Shown here in pieces: positions 1 to 4,349 of a stretch of DNA of 7,396 nt; the stretch's first letter is position 1; each line of letters starts with the position of its first letter. The stretch lies in NCBI GenBank assembly GCA_027325475.1, contig DAIEFO010000079.1, forward strand, positions 1-7,396, given 5' to 3'. Source of the DNA: Desulfobacteraceae bacterium (GTDB lineage Bacteria > Desulfobacterota > Desulfobacteria > Desulfobacterales > Desulfatirhabdiaceae). Made by a program: the position numbers and the translations under genes. The notes under the pieces are model-generated. The model had not been told where the DNA came from. It was given only the letters and a program-made list of their open reading frames with translations, and ran no database searches.

Positions 1-1
1 C

Positions 2-271
2 ATCGAAGAAGTCTTCTTCGCCAATCCCAAGGTGCAGGAAGCCACGGCGATTGGCGTACCGCATCCGACACGCGGAGAATGCGTCAAGGTGTTCGTTGTT
101 CTGAAGCCCGGCGAAACCGCCACGGAAAAAGAGCTGATTGACTACTGCAAGGGATATCTGGCCGCATATAAATTGCCGACCAGCATCGAATTTCGGGATG
201 AATTGCCCAAGACCAACGTCGGCAAGGTGCTGAAGAAGGATTTGCGGGCGGAAACCCTGAAGAAAATGTAG
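2..271 (+). CDS. AMP-forming acyl-CoA synthetase (long-chain fatty acid--CoA ligase type), C-terminal end only
   Basis: The reading frame is open from the first bases of the window, so only the last 89 residues of the gene are visible. They form the small C-terminal domain of the ANL (acyl-CoA synthetase / AMP-binding) superfamily. It starts with the typical IEEVFFANPKVQEATAIGVPHP stretch and ends with the A10 motif LPKTNVGKVLKKDLR; the Lys in GKVLKK (about residue 75 of the visible part) is the one that catalyses adenylation in this family. Family knowledge: these enzymes convert a carboxylic acid, ATP and CoA to acyl-CoA, AMP and pyrophosphate in the cytoplasm or at the membrane face. Substrate specificity lies in the missing N-terminal part; long-chain fatty acid is inferred from the motif style and the neighbouring beta-oxidation genes. 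The gene faces the acyl-CoA dehydrogenase tail to tail and is followed after about 20 bases by a terminator. Confidence 0.9.
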   Translation: MEEVFFANPKVQEATAIGVPHPTRGECVKVFVVLKPGETATEKELIDYCKGYLAAYKLPTSIEFRDELPKTNVGKVLKKDLRAETLKKM

Positions 272-290
272 AAAACCCCCAAAACGAAAA

Positions 291-320
291 AGGGGCGATC
301 CGAAAATCGCCCCTTTTTTT
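291..320 (+). terminator. Rho-independent terminator of the acyl-CoA synthetase gene
   Basis: A perfect 9-bp stem AGGGGCGAT (291-299) / ATCGCCCCT (306-314) with a 6-base loop is followed by a run of T up to 320. A run of A lies just before the stem, so it may also work weakly on the minus strand. It begins 19 bases after the stop codon. Confidence 0.9.
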
Positions 321-331
321 ATTCAGGTCTC

Positions 332-362
332 AAAAAAATCCGGGCGGTTTGTCCACCCGGAT
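332..362 (-). terminator. Rho-independent terminator of the tetR-acyl-CoA dehydrogenase operon
   Basis: Read on the minus strand, a 10-base stem ATCCGGGTGG (362-353) pairs with CCGCCCGGAT (347-338), with one G-U wobble and a 5-base loop (ACAAA). A run of T (337-332) follows. It lies 21 bases past the dehydrogenase stop codon. With the plus-strand terminator it forms a back-to-back pair separating the two convergent units. Confidence 0.85.
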
Positions 363-382
363 CGGACTTCAATTTACATCTA

Positions 383-1513
383 TCATCCGCCGAACGATAC
401 TTCCGGAATATCCACCGCTGCGCTGCATGTTTCCATGATCGCCTTCATTTTTCCGTAGGTTACCGGAAGAACGGATTTGATAAAATATTCGGCGCTCCGG
501 AGCTGACCCTCATAGAACGCCGCGTTTTTATTTTTTTCGGCGGCGGCTCTGCGGGCTTCCGGATCAAGGCTTCCGGCCAGTTTTTCGAGCTGCTGCGCGG
601 CGATGGACGCTCTCCAGAGCAGCATCCAGGCCATCACCACATCACCGGAAACTTCAAGGAACGGATGGGCGTTGGCAAAGGCTTTCATGACCTGCGGAGA
701 CATGGCGGTCGCCCCCAGGTGCATGGCGACTTCTCCAAGTTTGTTGACGGCGCCTTCCACTTTTGCCGCAAATTCTTCCAGACCGGAGACGCCTTTGGCG
801 GCGGCGATGGTTTTCTGCATTTCACCGAACAGATCCATGACCGGCTTGCCTTTTTTCATCCCCAGTTTTCTGCCCAGTAAATCCATGGCCTGAATGCCGT
901 TGGTGCCTTCATAGATCATGGTGATGCGGCAGTCGCGCAGCAATTGTTCCATCGGAAATTCCTTGATGAAACCATACCCGCCATAGACCTGGACGCCGTG
1001 GCTGCAAACCTCGAAGGCCTTGTCCGTGATATACCCCTTGGCGATGGGTGTCAGGATTTCGATCAATCCCTGATACCTGGCTTTTTCATTTTCATCGGTC
1101 GTGGTTTCAATTTTGTCTGAACACATGCCCACATAGTACAGAATGCTTCTCATGCCTTCCACGTAAGATTTCATGATGAGAAGCTGACGCCGGACATCCG
1201 GATGCTGGATGATGGGTACGGACGGCGCATTTTCGTTCATGGACTGAAGCAGGTTCTTGCCCTGTTTTCTTTCTTTGGCATAAGCAAGCGCATAAGAGTA
1301 TGCGGAAGACGCGCAGGTGAACCCCTGAAGCCCCACCAGGAGACGGGCTTCATTCATCATCAGAAACATGGCCTTCATGCCCTTGTTTTCTTCACCCAGA
1401 AGGGTTCCCCGGCATTTTCCCTTGCCGCCCAGGGTCAAGGAACAGGTGGCGTTGCCATGAATTCCCATTTTTTCTTCAATGCCGGTACAGACAACGTCAT
1501 TGAATTCACCCAT
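383..1513 (-). CDS. C-terminal fragment of the frameshifted acyl-CoA dehydrogenase
   Basis: 376 codons counted from an ATG at 1513 that is simply an internal Met (about residue 242) of the repaired protein; no convincing ribosome binding site precedes it. It holds the rest of the beta domain and the C-terminal four-helix domain, including HGVQVYGGYGFIKEFPMEQ (172-190), the second family signature apart from Gln at the usual Lys/Arg position. Next comes MIYEGTNGIQ (199-208), whose Glu202 (about 443 in the repaired protein) fits the catalytic base that removes the alpha proton. The last 150 residues or so, after DLLGRKLG, correspond to the extra C-terminal acyl-CoA dehydrogenase domain found in large bacterial members. 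Independent translation is unlikely. Confidence 0.8.
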   Translation of the reverse strand: MGEFNDVVCTGIEEKMGIHGNATCSLTLGGKGKCRGTLLGEENKGMKAMFLMMNEARLLVGLQGFTCASSAYSYALAYAKERKQGKNLLQSMNENAPSVPIIQHPDVRRQLLIMKSYVEGMRSILYYVGMCSDKIETTTDENEKARYQGLIEILTPIAKGYITDKAFEVCSHGVQVYGGYGFIKEFPMEQLLRDCRITMIYEGTNGIQAMDLLGRKLGMKKGKPVMDLFGEMQKTIAAAKGVSGLEEFAAKVEGAVNKLGEVAMHLGATAMSPQVMKAFANAHPFLEVSGDVVMAWMLLWRASIAAQQLEKLAGSLDPEARRAAAEKNKNAAFYEGQLRSAEYFIKSVLPVTYGKMKAIMETCSAAVDIPEVSFGG

Positions 1514-2235
1514 GCCGCCGTCATCATTGACCCATATTTTCGGTACGAGAAACAGGGAAATTCCTTTGTGCCGGCAGGAGCGCCCACAATCCGGGCCAGA
1601 ACCGGGTGAATGATATTTTTAGCCAGATCATGTTCACCGCCGGAGATAAAAATCTTATTTCCGGTAATGGAATAAGTACCGTCATCATTCTTGACAGCCG
1701 TTGTGGTCAACGCACCAACATCCGATCCGGCTTCAGGCTCTGTCAGGAGCATGGTTCCCGTCCACTCGCCGGTGAACATTTTTTTGAGGAAAAGCTTTTT
1801 CTGTTTTTCGGTGCCGAATTCTTCCACCAGTTTACCCGCGCCATGGGTCAGACCGGGATACATCATAAAGGCAAAATTGCTGCCGACCAGATAATCTCCG
1901 GCTGCTAAAGACACCGTCTTGGGCATTCCCTGACCGCCCCATTCCGGATCTTCCGTCATCGCCACCCACTCGCCTTCTTTAATCAGGCCATAAATACGAT
2001 GGAAAGCTTCCGGAACGGTCACCACGCCGTTTTCCAGTTTACAGCCCTCTTCATCCCCGATTTTCTGGGTGGGAAGAATTTCTTTGATGGCCAGATTTCT
2101 GGCTTCATTGATGATCAAATCGATTGTTTTTTTGTTAAAATCTGCAAATTTTTCATTTTTGCTGAGTTCTTCGGCATGAAGCTGCTCGTACAGGACAAAA
2201 TCGACATCTCTGCGGTCTGCAATAGGTTGCGCCAT
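1435..2235 (-). CDS. N-terminal fragment of the frameshifted acyl-CoA dehydrogenase
   Basis: 266 codons as read; residues 1-224 are genuine family sequence and 225-266 are out-of-frame. The genuine part holds the helical N-terminal domain (about residues 35-155) and the start of the beta-barrel domain. The flavin and substrate loop MLLTEPEAGSDVGAL (162-176) matches the first acyl-CoA dehydrogenase signature, and TGNKIFISGGEHD (191-203) follows. The long N-terminal extension before the helical domain (MAQPIADRRDVDFVLYEQL) is typical of the roughly 600-residue bacterial type rather than the 380-residue short- and medium-chain enzymes. As translated, the product would lack the C-terminal catalytic domain and could not be an active dehydrogenase by itself. 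Confidence 0.8.
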   Translation of the reverse strand: MAQPIADRRDVDFVLYEQLHAEELSKNEKFADFNKKTIDLIINEARNLAIKEILPTQKIGDEEGCKLENGVVTVPEAFHRIYGLIKEGEWVAMTEDPEWGGQGMPKTVSLAAGDYLVGSNFAFMMYPGLTHGAGKLVEEFGTEKQKKLFLKKMFTGEWTGTMLLTEPEAGSDVGALTTTAVKNDDGTYSITGNKIFISGGEHDLAKNIIHPVLARIVGAPAGTKEFPCFSYRKYGSMMTAAWVNSMTLSVPALKKKWEFMATPPVP

Positions 2236-2270
2236 GATTTGTATCTCCTTATGGGGTATTGTTGAGCATA

Positions 2271-2289
2271 GATTGATGCATTATCAATC
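2271..2289. repeat. Short inverted repeat in the tetR-dehydrogenase gap
   Basis: GATTGAT (2271-2277) and ATCAATC (2283-2289) are perfect 7-base arms around a 5-base spacer, in the 81-base gap between tetR and the dehydrogenase. No T run follows on the minus strand, so it is not a normal terminator. It could be a weak mRNA hairpin or processing site, or chance in AT-rich DNA. It does not resemble the TGAATGA boxes. Confidence 0.4.
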
Positions 2290-2316
2290 GTGATGGGTTG
2301 TTAAATCCGTTAGTTG

Positions 2317-2982
2317 TCATGAATGGTCTGTCTTGTTATTGCCAATGCCTCTGATAAACAGGTCGATCAGCGGATCCACCATAGAGGTCAGATCGTATTT
2401 ACCGCCGGAATGAAGCCAATTGTTAATGGTTTCATCCACAGCTCCCAAAATGAAACGCTTGACCAGACTGAGGTAGAGGTCTTTCCGCATGCTGCCGTCC
2501 GCCTGTCCCTGTTCCACGATTTCCGATACGATGTCCAGATACATTTTGGACATTTCCCGGATCTGGGGTTCGGCCGATCGACTGTTCTGATGCGTTTCCG
2601 CCTGATATACAATGGCCATGTTTTTGTCGCGCTGAAATTCGTCCAGATGGCGGCGGATCAGATTTCTGAGCTTTTCGACAGCACTGTCCGCTTTCGACAC
2701 TTCCTCACGGAACAAATCGAATACCTGCTTGGTCTTGTAAGTAAAAAACTGAAGCAGTATGTCATCCTTATTCTTGAAATACAGATAGATTGTTCCATCC
2801 GCCACACCGGCCTCCCTGGCGATCTGGGAAATTGTGGACTGGTAGAATCCCTGCTGTGCAAACACCATCACCGCCGCCTCGAGTATTCGGTGATACTTGC
2901 CGTTATTTTTGTCTTTGGTACTGATGATGGCCTCCTGAAGAGCGGGTATTCGGGAAACATATTTCCCCCTATCCCGCTGCAA
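2317..2982 (-). CDS. fadR: TetR-family transcriptional regulator, FadR (YsiA)-like
   Basis: This is a DNA-binding repressor. The TetR N-terminal helix-turn-helix lies at about residues 29-76 (KYHRILEAAVMVFAQQGF, then STISQIAREAGVADGTIYLYFKNKDDIL). The C-terminal ligand domain carries blocks I recognise from Bacillus FadR/YsiA: NMAIVYQAETHQNS (121-134), FILGAVDETINNWL (177-190) and KYDLTSMVDPLIDLFIRGI (195-213). Known for that family: it represses fatty-acid degradation genes and releases DNA when it binds long-chain acyl-CoA. Two FadR-type boxes lie just upstream and an acyl-CoA dehydrogenase is the next gene, so autoregulation of a beta-oxidation operon is a good inference. The start is unsettled. 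The only in-frame ordinary start before the HTH is TTG at 2982, which has no visible Shine-Dalgarno; a strong AGGAGG at 2936-2931 is followed by ATC codons, not ATG. The gene symbol is by analogy with Bacillus fadR, not E. coli fadR, which is unrelated. Confidence 0.88.
   Translation of the reverse strand: MQRDRGKYVSRIPALQEAIISTKDKNNGKYHRILEAAVMVFAQQGFYQSTISQIAREAGVADGTIYLYFKNKDDILLQFFTYKTKQVFDLFREEVSKADSAVEKLRNLIRRHLDEFQRDKNMAIVYQAETHQNSRSAEPQIREMSKMYLDIVSEIVEQGQADGSMRKDLYLSLVKRFILGAVDETINNWLHSGGKYDLTSMVDPLIDLFIRGIGNNKTDHS
2931..2936 (-). promoter_or_regulatory. Strong Shine-Dalgarno inside the tetR frame without a standard start codon
   Basis: On the minus strand AGGAGG (2936-2931) is followed by CC, then ATC ATC (2928-2923) in the tetR frame; the second ATC sits 5 bases away, which is good spacing. 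Starting there would give a protein beginning ISTKDKNNGKYHRIL, about the usual distance before a TetR helix-turn-helix. ATC is a very rare start, so this is a candidate only. Confidence 0.4.
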
Positions 2983-3012
2983 AACGCTGCATGGTTCTTA
3001 AACCATAAATCA

Positions 3013-3030
3013 TGAATGAATGTTCATTCA
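3013..3030. promoter_or_regulatory. FadR-type operator 1 (TGAATGA-N4-TCATTCA palindrome)
   Basis: TGAATGAATGTTCATTCA has perfect 8-base inverted arms, and the flanking A (3012) and T (3031) extend the symmetry. As I remember it, the Bacillus subtilis FadR box is TGAATGAnTAnTCATTCA; this site differs only by G for the central A. It overlaps the predicted start point (about 3024) of the proximal tetR promoter, the classical position for a repressor. Confidence 0.8.
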
Positions 3031-3058
3031 TTTATCAAAACATGCTTTCAATAGTCAA
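3031..3058 (-). promoter_or_regulatory. Proximal promoter candidate for the tetR operon
   Basis: On the minus strand a -35 TTGACT (3058-3053) and a -10 GATAAA (3036-3031) are separated by 16 bases. The predicted start is near 3024, inside operator 1. The -35 is a good match and the -10 moderate. Confidence 0.5.
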
Positions 3059-3062
3059 GGAA

Positions 3063-3091
3063 AATATATCACATCAATTGACTGGTTTCAA
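3063..3091 (-). promoter_or_regulatory. Distal promoter candidate for the tetR operon
   Basis: On the minus strand a -35 TTGAAA (3091-3086) and a -10 TATATT (3068-3063) are separated by 17 bases. Each hexamer matches the sigma-70 consensus in five of six positions. The predicted start is near 3056. Operator 2 lies just upstream of the -35 element. Confidence 0.5.
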
Positions 3092-3098
3092 TTTTTAA

Positions 3099-3116
3099 TG
3101 AATGAATCGTCATTCA
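3099..3116. promoter_or_regulatory. FadR-type operator 2 (TGAATGA-N4-TCATTCA palindrome)
   Basis: TGAATGAATCGTCATTCA shares both 7-base arms with operator 1 and differs from it only at two of the four central bases. Flanking A (3098) and T (3117) are again symmetric. Its centre is 86 bp from that of operator 1 and about 51 bp upstream of the distal promoter's predicted start. It could support cooperative or looped repression, or control transcription in the other direction. Confidence 0.75.
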
Positions 3117-3208
3117 TGAAGCGCCGTCGCATGCCCATAGTTCGATACAGCGAAAACATCATCGTGTCGAATCATAGGGTTGTCAGCATGAATCCCCCGG
3201 GTTTTTAC

Positions 3209-3237
3209 TTGACACAATAGCGGCTACTTTCTATATA
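3209..3237 (+). promoter_or_regulatory. Strong sigma-70-type promoter for the Nudix gene
   Basis: A perfect -35 TTGACA (3209-3214) is followed after 17 bases by TATATA (3232-3237). The predicted start near 3244 leaves only about 11 leader bases before the ATG at 3255 but about 53 before the ATG at 3297. No FadR-type box overlaps it, so the Nudix gene is probably not directly FadR-controlled. Confidence 0.65.
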
Positions 3238-3254
3238 GCGAGTATGTTTTCATA

Positions 3255-3797
3255 ATGATAAATCATCACCAGGTATCCGAACATATAAGAAACATCATGC
3301 AGACCAAAAAGTTCTGTCCATACTGTGGTTTTAGACTTGGCAGAAAATACCATGAAAATCGAATCCGGCTGTTTTGCAGTCAGTGCAATCAGCCGATATA
3401 TGAAAATCCGGTGCCCGCGACCTGTCTGGTCGTTACGGATGTCCAGCAGAAAATCCTCCTGGTTGAACGAAGCGTCGAACCCCACAAGGGGCTGTGGTGC
3501 CTGCCAGGCGGATTCATAGAACTTGGAGAATCTCCGGAAGACGGTGCTTTGCGCGAGCTTCGTGAAGAAACCGGATTGACGGGTCATATCCAGATGCTCC
3601 TGGGTGTTACGGCGCATCCCAGCAGTTTGTATGAAACAGTGCTTCTTGTGGGATACTGGGTCGCCCGATATGACGGTCAACTGGCGCCCGGTGATGACGC
3701 ATCGGATGCAGCCTATTTTCCGCCCGGCGATATGCCGGAAATCGCTTTTAAAAGCCACATGGAATTTATTCAGAAATGGGTTCAACAAAATGGCTGA
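3255..3797 (+). CDS. Nudix hydrolase with N-terminal zinc ribbon
   Basis: A 180-residue protein with two domains. An N-terminal zinc ribbon has two CxxC pairs (CPYC at 21-24, CSQC at 41-44). The Nudix domain that follows (about 52-175) has a complete Nudix box, GFIELGESPEDGALRELREETGL (86-108), with Gly86, Glu92, Arg100-Glu101 and the metal-binding Glu104-Glu105 all in place. Family knowledge: Nudix enzymes hydrolyse a nucleoside diphosphate linked to another group, using Mg or Mn. Zinc-ribbon members include NADH pyrophosphatase (NudC) and ADP-ribose-type hydrolases. I do not see the SQPWPFPxS motif that marks NudC, so NAD(H) is not favoured and the substrate is open. The start is uncertain: ATG at 3297 (giving MQTKKFCPYCG) leaves a more normal leader after the promoter and removes only residues before the zinc ribbon. 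The 48-base gap to the next gene suggests co-transcription. Confidence 0.9.
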   Translation: MINHHQVSEHIRNIMQTKKFCPYCGFRLGRKYHENRIRLFCSQCNQPIYENPVPATCLVVTDVQQKILLVERSVEPHKGLWCLPGGFIELGESPEDGALRELREETGLTGHIQMLLGVTAHPSSLYETVLLVGYWVARYDGQLAPGDDASDAAYFPPGDMPEIAFKSHMEFIQKWVQQNG

Positions 3798-3845
3798 TCG
3801 TTTCACAAGGCGAGACTATCAGTACAGATATCAAGGCAACGGACT

Positions 3846-4214
3846 ATGCATATTCCCTCATATCAGATTCATAATGTGCTGAACACGTACAGCTCTCAGC
3901 TTTTCAAGGCGTGTCTGTCCGAGATCGATCAACCATCCGGAGGCAGTCAGTTGGCAGAACTTCAGATGGTTCGGGAAGTTCAGCGCAGAACGCTGGTTGA
4001 TAAAATAGCGATAGACATCGTTCAGCGGATTACCCGCCTCGATTCACTGACGTCTTCTTTTTCAGCCTCCGGGGATATTCCGTCAGACAGCAGTTCCACA
4101 GACTCCCATTTCGACGCTTTCGTTTTCAACATGCTGGATACCCGTAATCAGAAGATCGCTCGAACCCTTTCCATCGAGAATTCCATTTTTCTGATTCAGC
4201 GGAATCCGACGTGA
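3846..4214 (+). CDS. Small conserved-looking protein of unknown function (IPSYQIHNVL start)
   Basis: 122 residues, soluble, with no signal peptide or membrane segment. AAGG at 3833-3836 with 9-base spacing supports the ATG at 3846. The N-terminus MHIPSYQIHNVLNTYSSQL and a helical middle (about 40-65, VREVQRRTLVDKIAIDIVQRIT) look like conserved blocks. Residues 68-87 are a Ser/Asp-rich linker (TSSFSASGDIPSDSSSTDSH), followed by FDAFVFNMLDTRNQKIARTLSIENSIFL. I have a weak memory of similar YQIHNVL proteins in Desulfobacterota beside the anti-sigma factor gene flgM (the DVU0524 type), but no flagellar gene is visible here, so this remains a lead, not an assignment. It follows the Nudix gene in the same direction and could share its promoter. 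Confidence 0.65.
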   Translation: MHIPSYQIHNVLNTYSSQLFKACLSEIDQPSGGSQLAELQMVREVQRRTLVDKIAIDIVQRITRLDSLTSSFSASGDIPSDSSSTDSHFDAFVFNMLDTRNQKIARTLSIENSIFLIQRNPT

Positions 4215-4235
4215 ATATTCCTGTTTCAGCCATGG

Positions 4236-4291
4236 CGCTGCGACGCTGCGTTTTCATCTTTTTCTGGATTGCAACACCATGACGCGCTGCG
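4236..4291 (+). repeat. Three copies of CGCTGCG in the gap before the transketolase gene
   Basis: CGCTGCG occurs at 4236-4242, 4244-4250 and 4285-4291, the first two almost in tandem. The rest of the 135-base gap (4215-4349) is T-rich and holds only weak promoter-like hexamers, for example TTGATG at 4308-4313. I cannot assign a function; a regulator-binding repeat or chance are both possible. Confidence 0.3.
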
Positions 4292-4349
4292 TTCCATAGC
4301 ATGTATCTTGATGACATTGTTTCATTTTTCACGATAGAAGGATTATCTC

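Larger units (their letters stand above)
383..2235 (-). pseudogene. Acyl-CoA dehydrogenase (about 617 residues if repaired), reading frame broken by a single-base loss
   Basis: Two overlapping minus-strand frames together make one complete acyl-CoA dehydrogenase. After Lys224 (codon 1566-1564) the N-terminal frame leaves the family sequence and reads nonsense, while the next frame continues as G-I-S-L-F-L-V-P-K-I-W-V-N-D-D-G-G-M. Adding one G to the GG at 1564-1563 (minus strand) restores one 617-residue frame, close to the roughly 600 residues usual for the large bacterial type with an extra C-terminal domain. Family role: FAD-dependent alpha,beta-dehydrogenation of acyl-CoA, electrons passing to electron-transfer flavoprotein; first step of beta-oxidation. 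The start at 2235 is supported by AAGGAG at 2250-2245 with 9-base spacing. Both halves look fully conserved, so the change is either very recent, a sequencing or assembly error in a short G run, or (less likely) recoded. It lies 81 bases downstream of the FadR-like regulator and is probably co-transcribed with it. Confidence 0.85.

Noticed and set aside
4..20. Perfect palindrome CGAAGAAG-T-CTTCTTCG at the very start of the window.
   Set aside because: It lies within the acyl-CoA synthetase frame and is explained by the codons for E-E-V-F-F; no T run or promoter elements accompany it.
2236..2316. Separate promoter or FadR box directly before the acyl-CoA dehydrogenase gene.
   Set aside because: A GATAAT-like hexamer is present but there is no matching -35 and no TGAATGA palindrome; read-through from tetR is simpler.
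2323..3015. 230-codon plus-strand ORF antisense to tetR, longer than tetR itself.
   Set aside because: Its translation shows no domain, while the minus strand has a clear TetR protein with matching operators; it is a shadow frame.
3020..3220. 66-codon plus-strand ORF across the divergent control region.
   Set aside because: It begins inside operator 1, covers operator 2 and both tetR promoters, has no ribosome binding site and has no protein-like conservation pattern.
3231..3806. 191-codon minus-strand ORF opposite the Nudix gene.
   Set aside because: The plus strand carries an intact Nudix box and zinc ribbon; the antisense product has no recognisable feature.
4230..4250. Possible sigma-54 promoter (TGGC...GC) before the transketolase gene.
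   Set aside because: The GC element is not at the required 10-base spacing from GG, so the -24/-12 pattern fails.
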